A stretch of DNA of 64,000 nt from JBFELU01 sp041572755 (GTDB lineage: Bacteria > Actinomycetota > Acidimicrobiia > Spongiisociales > UBA11373). Both the position numbers and the translations under genes were made by a program. Positions within the stretch are counted from its first letter, which is position 1, and each line of letters opens with the position of its first letter. Location: positions 62,001 to 126,000 of the forward strand of contig JBFFRY010000003.1 of NCBI GenBank assembly GCA_041572755.1, read 5' to 3'. The notes beneath the pieces are model-generated. The model was given only the letters and a program-made list of their open reading frames with translations, did no database searches and was not told the DNA's origin. Below are positions 1 through 7,511 of this stretch, one piece after another.

Positions 1-400
1 GGGCGATGTCGCCGATCTCGAGCCGGTCGAGGGCCCGGTCGACCTCGATGCGATCGCTGCGGCCCATGGGTCGGAACGGCCCGAGCAGGGCATAGCGGCC
101 CATTCCCACGATCTCCCGGACGGTGATCGGTATCACCTCATTGACCTTGATGGTCTGCAGGACGTAGGCGATCCGGCGCCGGGCTCGCGCCGGAGAGCCG
201 CCGAAGACCGAGAGGGCCCCTTCCCGGGGTTCCAGGAGGCCGGCGAGACCGTGCAGCAGCGTCGACTTGCCGGAGCCGTTGGGACCGATCACCGCCGTCA
301 CTCGTCCCGAAGGGATGGTGAAGTCCGACTCATGGAGGCCGACGGCCCCGTCGTAGGCGAGAACCACACCTGAGCCCGCAGCTGCTAGATCGCCGCGCAC
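1..400 (-). CDS. znuC: Zinc/manganese ABC transporter ATP-binding protein, partial
   Basis: This is the ATPase subunit of a metal ABC importer, presumably powering the ZnuB-type channel encoded at 1813. Only the N-terminal 133 codons are inside the window; the gene runs off the left edge. Translation from the GTG at 400 gives a Walker A motif GPNGSGKST at residues 39-47 and a Q-loop (YVLQTIK) about 40 residues later. The ABC signature and Walker B lie outside. The chosen GTG overlaps the end of zur by 16 bp, which implies translational coupling in a zur-znuC operon; a GTG at 367 is an alternative start. The zinc assignment rests on the Zur, ZnuA and ZnuB neighbours; manganese transporters of the same family look alike at this level. 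Confidence 0.85.
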   Translation of the reverse strand, partial: MRGDLAAAGSGVVLAYDGAVGLHESDFTIPSGRVTAVIGPNGSGKSTLLHGLAGLLEPREGALSVFGGSPARARRRIAYVLQTIKVNEVIPITVREIVGMGRYALLGPFRPMGRSDRIEVDRALDRLEIGDIA

Positions 401-846
401 CGGGCGCACTTCCCTTCGATGTCGATTCGGTGGCCGGAGATGATGTAGCCGCTGGCGGCCGCCATTTCGCCCACCAGGGCGGCCACGGCGTGTTCCCAGG
501 CGCCGTCGATCTCGAGGTCGCGCACCTCGCCGCAACCGACGCACACCAGGTGGTGGTGATGACCGTTGAGCCACTCCGCCAACTCGAAGCGGGTGATGCC
601 TTCTGCATCGTGAGTCCGCTGCACGATGCCGCCGTCGTCGAGAGTGGCCAGCGTGCGATACAGCGACGACACCGGCACCCGGGCTCCGAGACGACGGTGC
701 AAGTCGGCAGGGGTCAGCGGGCCTTCGGCGGCGCTGAGTTGTGCGACCACCACCTGCCGGGTCGGGGTGAATCGGGCACCCCTATCACCGAGACGGGTGC
801 GCACGGCCCGGTCGATCTCAGCGGGAAGGGTGACGGGGGAGGACAT
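385..846 (-). CDS. zur: Fur-family zinc uptake regulator (Zur)
   Basis: A 153-residue metal-dependent repressor of the Fur superfamily. It has an N-terminal winged helix (TPTRQVVVAQL and SSLYRTLATLDDGGIVQR), the histidine-rich hinge NGHHHHLVCVGCGEV, and two CxxC pairs (CVGC and CARC) that bind the structural zinc in this family. The ATG at 846 follows AGGAC; an upstream extension of the frame would run through the operator and is unlikely. A -10-like TAGGAT (860 to 855, minus strand) lies 8 bp from the start codon, so the mRNA may be leaderless or nearly so. The palindrome at 868-880 would sit across the -35 region, consistent with autorepression. It is divergent from znuA and directly upstream of znuC. 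Zur rather than Fur or Mur is inferred from the transporter partners. Confidence 0.88.
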   Translation of the reverse strand: MSSPVTLPAEIDRAVRTRLGDRGARFTPTRQVVVAQLSAAEGPLTPADLHRRLGARVPVSSLYRTLATLDDGGIVQRTHDAEGITRFELAEWLNGHHHHLVCVGCGEVRDLEIDGAWEHAVAALVGEMAAASGYIISGHRIDIEGKCARCAAI

Positions 847-854
847 GTCCTGCA

Positions 855-880
855 ATCCTACTAGAATGAGAATCGTTCTC
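855..880. promoter_or_regulatory. Divergent zur/znuA promoter with Zur-box palindrome
   Basis: A perfect 5-bp inverted repeat GAGAA-TCG-TTCTC occupies 868-880 and resembles actinobacterial Zur boxes (TGAAAAxxxTTTTCA type). A -10-like TAGGAT reads leftward at 860-855 toward zur, and TAGAAT reads rightward at 862-867 toward znuA, so the palindrome covers the zur -35 side and the znuA start-point region. One bound dimer could silence both units. Operator identity is inferred from the pattern and gene context. Confidence 0.65.
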
Positions 881-895
881 GAAAAGGGATCGCCG

Positions 896-1816
896 TTGCC
901 CCGCACGTTGCCTCTGCTCATGGTCACCGCACTGGTTTCGGCGGGCTGCGGGGGTGGTGCCACCGGTGACGATCGGCTGCAGGTGGTCGCCTCCACCTCG
1001 ATCCTCGGTGACATGATCGGGCGGATCGGGGGGGAAGGCGTCTCGGTGGAAGTGCTGATCCCTGCCGGGGTCGACCCCCACGCCTACCAGCCGTCGGCGG
1101 CCCAGGTAGCGCTCCTCCGCGATGCCGAGCTGGTGGTGACCAACGGTCTCGGTCTCGAAGAAGGGCTGGGCGACGTCCTCGCAGCGGCCCGGCGGGACGG
1201 GGTGTCGGTACTCGAGATCGGCCCGGCGGTGGACCCGCTCCCGTTCGGCGACCACGACGCCGACGAAGACCACGAGGGAAGGTTCGATCCACACGTGTGG
1301 TTCGATCCGGTGCGGATGGCGACGGCGGTCACGCTGCTCGGGGATGCTCTCGCCGATCTCGATGGGGGCGCAGCCGCCGAGTTGCGGGATGCCGCAGCGA
1401 CCTACCGGGCCGAGGTCCTCGAGGTCCATGAAGAGGTGGCCGCCATGGTGGCCGGGATCCCTCCGGCGCACCGGCTCCTCGTGACGGAACACGACTCTCT
1501 GGCCTACTTCGCCGACCGGTACGGCTTCGACGTGGTCGGGGTGGTGATCTCGGGCGGCTCGACCCTCGCCGAGCCCAGCGCCGGCGATCTCGCCGACCTC
1601 GTTCGGACGATCGTCGACACCGGTGTGTCGGCCGTCCTCGTGGATGTGACCCGGCCCACCGATCTCGCGGATGTAGTCGCCGCCGAGACCGGCCTCGACG
1701 TCGTGGTCGTGCCCCTCTACACGGGCTCGTTGGGACCGCCCGGGTCGGGAGCCGAGACCTACCTCTCGTTGCTGCGCACCGACGCCGAGCGGATCACGGA
1801 GGCCCTGACCCGATGA
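896..1816 (+). CDS. znuA: Zinc ABC transporter substrate-binding lipoprotein (ZnuA-type)
   Basis: Periplasm-side metal-binding lipoprotein of the cluster A-I family that delivers zinc to ZnuB. A lipobox VSAGC lies about 16 residues from the start. Metal-ligand motifs are visible: DPHAYQPS, DPHVWFDP, TEHDSLAYFADRYG and a C-terminal aspartate in VDVTRPTDL. A short acidic His loop (DHDADEDHEG) precedes the second His motif, a feature typical of zinc-specific members. I chose TTG 896 because AAGGGA lies 6-7 bp upstream and because an in-frame ATG at 866 falls inside the -10 element and Zur box. The stop overlaps znuB by 4 bp (ATGA). Confidence 0.88.
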   Translation: MPRTLPLLMVTALVSAGCGGGATGDDRLQVVASTSILGDMIGRIGGEGVSVEVLIPAGVDPHAYQPSAAQVALLRDAELVVTNGLGLEEGLGDVLAAARRDGVSVLEIGPAVDPLPFGDHDADEDHEGRFDPHVWFDPVRMATAVTLLGDALADLDGGAAAELRDAAATYRAEVLEVHEEVAAMVAGIPPAHRLLVTEHDSLAYFADRYGFDVVGVVISGGSTLAEPSAGDLADLVRTIVDTGVSAVLVDVTRPTDLADVVAAETGLDVVVVPLYTGSLGPPGSGAETYLSLLRTDAERITEALTR

Positions 1817-2661
1817 ACCTGGATTGGCTGACCGAACCGTTCTCCTACGAGTTCATGCAGCGGGCACTGCTGTCGGGGGTGCTCGCCGTGGCCACGACCT
1901 CCGTGGTCGGCACCTGGGTCATCATCCGCGGTCTGGCGTTCATGGGTGATGCGCTGGCCCACGGCATTCTCCCCGGTGTAGCCGTGGCCTTCCTCCTCGA
2001 TGTGAACCTCGCACTGGGAGCGGCGGTCGCCGCCGTCGTCATGATCGGAGCCATCGCGTTGGTGCACCGAACGACCCGCCTGACCGAGGACACCGCCATC
2101 GGGCTGTTGTTCGTGGGCATGCTCGCGCTCGGGGTGATCCTCATCTCTCGCAGTGGGTCGTTTGCGGTGGACCTCGTCGCCATCCTCTTCGGGGACGTGC
2201 TGGGCACGACGACCGGAGATCTCGCGCTGCAGTCGGCTGCGGCGGGGGTCGTCATCCTCGGCGTGGCATGGTTCTACCGGCCGCTGCTGGCCCTGTCCTT
2301 CAACGAGGAGAAGGCCGAGGCTCTCGGCCTGCGGCCCCGGATCGCCCACCTCGTCATGATGGGCCTGATCACGGTGGCGGTCGTCGCATCATTCCAAGCG
2401 GTGGGAGCCTTGCTGGTGTTCGGGTTGCTCATCGCCCCTCCGGCCACGGCCGTTCTGGTGGTGCACCGGGTCCCCGCCGTGATGGCGGCGGCCGCCGCCA
2501 TCGGGGCGACCGAAGTAGCCGCCGGGCTCCTCATCTCGTTCCATCTCGACACCGCGGCGGGAGCGACCATGTCGGGACTGGCGGTGGCGGTGTTCTTCGT
2601 CGTCCTGATCGTCGACCGGGTGGTGCGGCGCCTCCGGCGCTCCGGGGTGTCTGCCGGTTAG
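1813..2661 (+). CDS. znuB: Zinc ABC transporter permease (ZnuB-type)
   Basis: A 282-residue integral membrane subunit of the ABC-3 family, about eight hydrophobic segments, forming the channel for zinc delivered by ZnuA. Family hallmarks include the early GTWVIIRGLAFMGDALAHG segment, LFGDVLG and the central FNEEKAEALGLRP coupling region. ATG 1813 overlaps the znuA stop, so the two are co-translated. Its stop overlaps by 3 bp the stop of the convergent cupredoxin gene. Manganese permeases share the fold, so specificity comes from context. Confidence 0.9.
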   Translation: MNLDWLTEPFSYEFMQRALLSGVLAVATTSVVGTWVIIRGLAFMGDALAHGILPGVAVAFLLDVNLALGAAVAAVVMIGAIALVHRTTRLTEDTAIGLLFVGMLALGVILISRSGSFAVDLVAILFGDVLGTTTGDLALQSAAAGVVILGVAWFYRPLLALSFNEEKAEALGLRPRIAHLVMMGLITVAVVASFQAVGALLVFGLLIAPPATAVLVVHRVPAVMAAAAAIGATEVAAGLLISFHLDTAAGATMSGLAVAVFFVVLIVDRVVRRLRRSGVSAG

Positions 2662-3005
2662 GGCGCGACCGTCACCGTTCCCTGCATGGACGGGTGAATC
2701 GTGCACACGTAGTCGAAGGTCCCGGGCTCCGAGAAGGTGAACTCAAACGACTCCCCGGGCTCCAGGGTTCCCGAATCCCACCCATCGCCCGTGGTGGTGT
2801 GAGCCACGGCGTCCTCGTCGTTCGCCCACCGCACCGTGGTGCCGACCGCAACCTCCACATCGGCCGGCTGGAAGCGGAACGCCGCGATCGACACCTCCGA
2901 TCCCGTGGGAGCAGCCGCAGTCGTGGTCGATTCGCCAGAACCGTCGTCGGATCCACAGCCGGCCACCAAGAGCAGGACTGCCATCGCTGTTGAACGAATA
3001 CGCAT
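2658..3005 (-). CDS. Cupredoxin-like (type 1 copper) lipoprotein
   Basis: A 115-residue exported electron-transfer-type protein. The N-terminus has a signal peptide ending in the lipobox LVAGC, then a Ser/Thr/Ala-rich tether and a plastocyanin/azurin-like domain. Type 1 copper ligands are visible as the His in DAVAHTT and the C-terminal cluster YVCTIHPSM (Cys, His, Met). It is likely a membrane-anchored blue copper protein on the outer face; its redox partner is not evident. ATG 3005 (MRIRST) is preferred to longer in-frame starts because it directly precedes the signal peptide. It converges on znuB. Confidence 0.82.
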   Translation of the reverse strand: MRIRSTAMAVLLLVAGCGSDDGSGESTTTAAAPTGSEVSIAAFRFQPADVEVAVGTTVRWANDEDAVAHTTTGDGWDSGTLEPGESFEFTFSEPGTFDYVCTIHPSMQGTVTVAP

Positions 3006-3082
3006 GCGGGACCCCTCCCCAGAGCGAGGCGCCACGATAGGCGCAGCCGAGCATCCCTGTCCATGGAGTACCCTGAGCCACC

Positions 3083-4276
3083 GTGATCGCTCCCCACCGC
3101 ATCGTGGTGATGGCGCTCGCCCTGATCGTCGGGGCGTGCGCTTACGAGTCCTCCGGCATCACCACGACGACGCTCGGCGATCCCAATGCCCTTCCCCCGG
3201 CCACCGGCCCGGCCGACCTCGTCTTCGAGGATCAGCTCACGGAGGGCTCCACCGTGATCGTGGCGTCAGTGTCACTCCCCGCCGACGGGTTCGTGGCCTT
3301 GCACGCCGATGAAGCCGGAGCCCCGGGGGCGGTCATCGGTGTCGGCGAGAGGCTCTCGGCGGGAGTCATCGGCAACGTGTCGGTCCCCCTCTTCGTGCCG
3401 ATAGAAGACGAAGTCGTCGTGCACGCCATGGTGCACATCGACATGGACCGCGACGGCGTCTTCACGTTCGAGCCCCCGGATGGCTTCGTCGATGCTCCCG
3501 CCACTCGGGCCAACGGCGAGACCGCCGCGGCATCGGCCACGGTGGGCTTGCTGCCCGCGCTGGCGCCGGGCGACCTGGTCTTCGAGGCGCAGCGGTCCCT
3601 GGGCGTCGAGATCGTCGTCGCCGAGGTCCTGCTTCCCGCCGCAGGCTTCGTCGTCTTGCGAGCGGATGAAGCCGGCGCTCCGGGCCGGATCGTCGGGGCC
3701 GGAGAGCTCTTGGCGGAGGGATCGCATACCGGGGTCGTGGTGGAACTCGACGATCGTCTCGAGATCTCCGCCACCCTCTGGGCCCAGCTGGTCATCGACC
3801 GCAACGGCAACCGGATACTCGACCTCGAGGGGCTCGACGACGGGGACGACGGGGACGCCGTGGCCCTTCGTGTCGACGGATTCGACGCCGCCGACTCGGC
3901 GCCGATCACCGCGGTGTTGCGGTCTCCCGCCGTGATCCAGGTCTCCGAGCAGGAGTCTGAGGGCATCGAGTTGACCGTCGATTCGATCACACTGCCCAGC
4001 GGCGGTTTCCTGGTGGTACTCGCCGACGTCGGCGGGTCTCCGGGCGACCCGCTCGTGGTCGGTGACTTGCTCGAGCGGGGCACCCATCGCGATCTGGCGG
4101 TGCCGCTCGACCCATCGATAGAGATCCCGGCGGTGGTGTGGATCGAACTCCACATCGACTTCAGCGGCGACGGTGGCTTCGGTGAGGGCGACGTGATAGC
4201 CCGGTTCGAGGGCGGGGCCCCGGCGCGGGTGTCGCTCTCACTCGTCGAGCCGACCGCCGACGAGAACGGCTCCTAG
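3083..4276 (+). CDS. Secreted lipoprotein with three DUF7282-like repeats
   Basis: A 397-residue lipoprotein with lipobox IVGAC and a short linker. The rest is three tandem beta-rich repeats of about 120 residues, each running LVFEDQ..GSTVIVASVSLPADGFVALHADEAG, then a GERLSAG-type turn and an acidic DxDxDG-like calcium-binding-type loop (DMDRDGVF, DRNGNRI, DFSGDGGF). This pattern matches the DUF7282 family, known mainly from halophilic archaea and some bacteria, with no assigned function. GTG 3083 follows a TACCCT hexamer (3069-3074) by 8 bp, suggesting a leaderless mRNA. It converges with the lyase gene (4-bp overlap). An extracellular structural or binding role is inference. Confidence 0.7.
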   Translation: MIAPHRIVVMALALIVGACAYESSGITTTTLGDPNALPPATGPADLVFEDQLTEGSTVIVASVSLPADGFVALHADEAGAPGAVIGVGERLSAGVIGNVSVPLFVPIEDEVVVHAMVHIDMDRDGVFTFEPPDGFVDAPATRANGETAAASATVGLLPALAPGDLVFEAQRSLGVEIVVAEVLLPAAGFVVLRADEAGAPGRIVGAGELLAEGSHTGVVVELDDRLEISATLWAQLVIDRNGNRILDLEGLDDGDDGDAVALRVDGFDAADSAPITAVLRSPAVIQVSEQESEGIELTVDSITLPSGGFLVVLADVGGSPGDPLVVGDLLERGTHRDLAVPLDPSIEIPAVVWIELHIDFSGDGGFGEGDVIARFEGGAPARVSLSLVEPTADENGS

Positions 4277-5169
4277 GGGAACGGTCCGACTCGCGGGAGC
4301 ATGGAGGGAGGCTGCCCGTCGCCGAGGCGCTCCGCCAGCCAGACGGAGGTGGCCATCAAACCTCTCAGGTCCATGCCGGTGTCGTGGCCCATTCGCTCCA
4401 GCATCCACACGAGGTCCTCGGTGGCTACATTGCCGCCCGCGCCCGGGGAGAACGGACTCCCTCCATACCCGCCGATCGAGGAGTCGATGGCGTCGACGCC
4501 GGCTTCGAGCGCCGCCATCACGTTGGCGAAGCCGTTGTTGCGGGTGTTGTGGAAGTGGCATCTCACCGACAGGTCCGGGGCCGCCTCTCGGACCGCAGCG
4601 ATGCGATCGCCCACCATCGACGGAACGGCCGCGCCGATCGTGTCGCCGAGGTTCAGTTCCGTGGCGCCGGCTTCCCGAAGGGCGGCGGCCAGGTCGGCGA
4701 CCTGTGAGACGGGGACGTCCCCATCGACGGGATCGCCGAAAGCCACCGCAACCGTCACCCCCGGGCGGCAACCGGCGGCGACCGCTTCGGTGGCGAGAGC
4801 CGCCACCTCCTCATTCCGATCGGCGGCGGGCCGGCCGGTGTTGCGGAGGCTGTAGCCGTCGGAGGCGTAGGCGACCAGATTGACCTCATCGAGCGACGCT
4901 GCCAGGGCCCGCTCCAGACCCCGACGGTTGAGCACCAGGCCGATCGCCGACCAGGTCCGGTCGGGGTCGAGGCCGGCGCAGATCTCCTCGGCACCGGCCA
5001 TCTGGGGAACCCGATCGGGCCGGACAAAGGATGCGACCTCTATCCGGGCGGCGCCGGCGCTCGCCAGGCGCCGGATCAAAGTGCCCCGGACATCGGCGGT
5101 CAACACCGCGTCCTCCGCCTGGAGGCCGTCGCGCGGCCCCACCTCGACGATGCTGACTCGTCCCACCAT
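4273..5169 (-). CDS. HMG-CoA lyase-like DRE-TIM protein with Ser at the catalytic Cys position
   Basis: A 298-residue TIM-barrel protein of the DRE-TIM metallolyase family, closest in motifs to hydroxymethylglutaryl-CoA lyase, which cleaves HMG-CoA to acetyl-CoA and acetoacetate (leucine degradation). Seen: EVGPRDGLQ (Arg13, Asp14), EVASFVRPDRVPQM, the metal-binding HFHNTRNNG and the G-loop region GGYGGSPFSPGAGGN. In characterised lyases this loop is GGCP, with a catalytic cysteine; here Ser238 replaces it, and HFHN replaces the more usual HxHD. The fold is clear, but the reaction may differ or be slow. ATG 5169 gives the normal family length. It is divergent from the MoaD-fusion gene. Confidence 0.72.
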   Translation of the reverse strand: MVGRVSIVEVGPRDGLQAEDAVLTADVRGTLIRRLASAGAARIEVASFVRPDRVPQMAGAEEICAGLDPDRTWSAIGLVLNRRGLERALAASLDEVNLVAYASDGYSLRNTGRPAADRNEEVAALATEAVAAGCRPGVTVAVAFGDPVDGDVPVSQVADLAAALREAGATELNLGDTIGAAVPSMVGDRIAAVREAAPDLSVRCHFHNTRNNGFANVMAALEAGVDAIDSSIGGYGGSPFSPGAGGNVATEDLVWMLERMGHDTGMDLRGLMATSVWLAERLGDGQPPSMLPRVGPFP

Positions 5170-5273
5170 CGGCAAGCTAATCGGTGGCCACCCTTCCCTC
5201 TCCCGGTACGCTGGCGCCTGACCCACCGGAGGGACATGCACCTCGACTCGCCTGATCGACTGGTGGCCGGCTG

Positions 5274-6254
5274 ATGGCCCGCCTGAGGCTCTTTGCGAAT
5301 CTCCGCGAGGCGGCGGGTTCGGCGTCGGCCGAGATCGAGGGATCGTCGGTCGGTGAGGTGCTCGGCCGGGCGGTGACCCGATTCGGACCGATCTTCGAGC
5401 GGGGCCTGCCCACGGCACAGGTGTGGGTCAACGGGGAACAGGCCGAAGCGGGCACGCCGGTCGGTGACGACGACGAGATCGCCCTCATCCCTCCGGTATC
5501 GGGAGGCGCCACCACGATCCGATCTCCGGTCGGCATGGAGCTCGGCCTCCTCGTCGTGATCGCGCTTGCTCTCCTCATCGCCAACGCCGTGTCGCTGCAA
5601 TGGTTCACCGTCGCCGTCGTGCTGACCGGTCTGGTGTGGGCCTACGACATCACGGAATCGGCTCGCAGTCGCGACGTCCACATCGGTTTCGGGCCGCTCG
5701 TCGCAGGGGTGGTCGGCGGAGCGCTCGCCACGTACCGGTGGGGCGGTGCCGGAATGGCCGGAGCCACGGTGGGGGCCGGCCTTCTCGCTCTCGTGTGGGC
5801 GGTCGTGCGGCCTCACCTGAGGCCGATCGAATCGGTGGCGGGTGGTGCGATGCTGGCCTTGACCGCTGGGTTTGGGTCCTCGGCGCTCGTGCTGCTGCGG
5901 CTGCGTTCGGAAGACGATGCGCTCGCATTCCTGATCGTTGCCGTCGTCGCGCTGATACTCGGTTGGTTCGTGGCTCAGGCGAACATCCCCGGCCTCGACT
6001 CCATTGTCGTCGCCTCGTTGGCGGCCGTGGCGGCGGGCGGCATCGTGGGGGCGACCCTGCTGGACGACCTGGTGCCGGCGCTCATAGCGGCGCTGGCATC
6101 GGCGGTTGCCCTGGTTGCCGGCAGGACGATCGGATCGCTGCTTCGCACCGGGGGTTTCTACTCGTCGGGGGCCATGCCGGGGAGCTTCCACGCCATCGAC
6201 GGACTGCTGATGGCTGCCGGCCCCTTTTGGCTGGTGCTGCGAATCCTCGCCTAA
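5274..6254 (+). CDS. MoaD/ThiS-like ubiquitin-fold domain fused to a CdsA-like membrane domain
   Basis: A 326-residue fusion. Residues 1-78 form a MoaD/ThiS-type beta-grasp domain (RLRLFANLREAAG start, WVNGEQA centre) ending in PPVSGG at 73-78, the site that in free MoaD is the activated C-terminal Gly-Gly. Instead of stopping, the frame continues into eight or so hydrophobic segments ending in MPGSFHAIDGLLMAAGPFW, which resembles the end of phosphatidate cytidylyltransferase (CdsA: PGHGG..DRxDSLL). The CdsA acidic catalytic residues look poorly kept, so enzymatic activity is doubtful. Sulfur-carrier activity would require cleavage after Gly78. ATG 5274 is the only good start. No other molybdopterin genes are nearby. 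Confidence 0.62.
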   Translation: MARLRLFANLREAAGSASAEIEGSSVGEVLGRAVTRFGPIFERGLPTAQVWVNGEQAEAGTPVGDDDEIALIPPVSGGATTIRSPVGMELGLLVVIALALLIANAVSLQWFTVAVVLTGLVWAYDITESARSRDVHIGFGPLVAGVVGGALATYRWGGAGMAGATVGAGLLALVWAVVRPHLRPIESVAGGAMLALTAGFGSSALVLLRLRSEDDALAFLIVAVVALILGWFVAQANIPGLDSIVVASLAAVAAGGIVGATLLDDLVPALIAALASAVALVAGRTIGSLLRTGGFYSSGAMPGSFHAIDGLLMAAGPFWLVLRILA

Positions 6255-6334
6255 TTCAGTTTCACCGCCACCATGGTGTGGCCGATGAAAGCCGAGGAAT
6301 CACCTGGGTCTCCTCATACGATGACGAACACTCG

Positions 6335-7480
6335 ATGAGAACGCTCTCCACCAACCGTCGGCGGCTGACCGCCGTCGGCCTGATGCTGCTGTGGCTGATG
6401 GCGACGGCGGTCCCGGCGCGTTCCGTGACCGAAGAAGATGTCGAGCAGGCCCGTCGCGATCGAGAAGCGGCTGCGGCGGAGCGGGCCGCAGCCCTGGGGG
6501 ACCTTGAAGCTGCGGTGACTCGCTACGAGGAGATCAACGCCGAGTTCCAGGAGCTCACGTTCCGGATGGGCCAACTGCGGAGCCGGATCGACTCCTACGA
6601 CAACGAGGTCGGGAGGCTCCGCGAGACTGTGCGGTTGCGAGCGGTCGACGCCTACATGCGAGGGGAGCGGGCCGACGAGGTGTCGCTCATCTTCGCGTCC
6701 GAACGAGCCCAGCAGGCGGTGGTCGCCCGGGAGATCCTCGCCGGCGCCATCGAGGACGATGCCGCGGCCCTGGCGTCGCTGCTGGCCATCACCGATGAGA
6801 TGGAGCGGCTCGAGGAGCAGATCACCGTAGATTCGGATCGGGTGACCGAGTTGCGGCTGGAAGCGGAAGCGGTGGCGGCGCGCATGAACGAGTTGTTCGC
6901 CGAAGCGGATGAGGGTCTAGCGGAAGCCGATCAGGATCTGACGCAGGTCGAAGGCGAACTGGCCGAGCAGCGGCGGCGCGAAGAGGAGGAGCGCCTCCGG
7001 CGCGAGGAGGAGGAGCGGATGCGTCAGGCTCTCCTCCAGGCCGCGGCGGGACCTGCGGCGGGGATCGGGCTCGACCTGACCCCCGGATTCATCTGTCCGG
7101 TGGGCGGACGCTCATCCTTCATCGATACCTGGGGAGCGCCTCGCTCCGGGGGACGCACCCATCGGGGCACGGACATGATGGCGCCCCGCGGCACGCCCCT
7201 CGTCGCCGTCGCCAACGGCGTGATCCGCTACGGATCGAGCGTGCTCGGCGGCAACACGGTCTGGTTGCATGCCGACTACGGCGTGTCCTTCTTCTACGCC
7301 CACCTCGACACGTTTGCCGCCAACCTCCAGAGCGGTGACGTGGTCACCATCGGGACCGTGATCGGAACCGTGGGAGACACCGGCAATCCGGCACCGGGGG
7401 CCTACCACCTCCACTTTGGGATCTTCCCGGGTGGCACCATTGCCGTGAACCCGTATCCTTCGGTCCGGGCCGTATGCTGA
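6335..7480 (+). CDS. Secreted coiled-coil M23 endopeptidase
   Basis: A 381-residue cell-wall hydrolase of the EnvC/NlpD/RipA-associated type. An N-terminal signal peptide (about 1-30, ending AVPARS) is followed by a long charged coiled coil (about 32-245, with the runs RRREEEERLRREEEERMR) and a C-terminal M23 (LytM) domain. Zinc and catalytic residues are kept: HRGTD (His276, Asp280) and YHLHFG (His358, His360). The domain probably cleaves peptidoglycan cross-links at division. ATG 6335 immediately precedes the signal peptide; a TACGAT hexamer lies 12 bp upstream, so the leader is very short. Confidence 0.88.
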   Translation: MRTLSTNRRRLTAVGLMLLWLMATAVPARSVTEEDVEQARRDREAAAAERAAALGDLEAAVTRYEEINAEFQELTFRMGQLRSRIDSYDNEVGRLRETVRLRAVDAYMRGERADEVSLIFASERAQQAVVAREILAGAIEDDAAALASLLAITDEMERLEEQITVDSDRVTELRLEAEAVAARMNELFAEADEGLAEADQDLTQVEGELAEQRRREEEERLRREEEERMRQALLQAAAGPAAGIGLDLTPGFICPVGGRSSFIDTWGAPRSGGRTHRGTDMMAPRGTPLVAVANGVIRYGSSVLGGNTVWLHADYGVSFFYAHLDTFAANLQSGDVVTIGTVIGTVGDTGNPAPGAYHLHFGIFPGGTIAVNPYPSVRAVC

Positions 7481-7511
7481 CCCCTAGGATCTCGGCCCCG
7501 AGGGTGATGTT

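Noticed and set aside
866..868. ATG 866 as the start of znuA
   Set aside because: It lies within a -10-like TAGAAT and at the edge of the Zur palindrome; TTG 896 has a proper ribosome-binding site and a shorter signal peptide.
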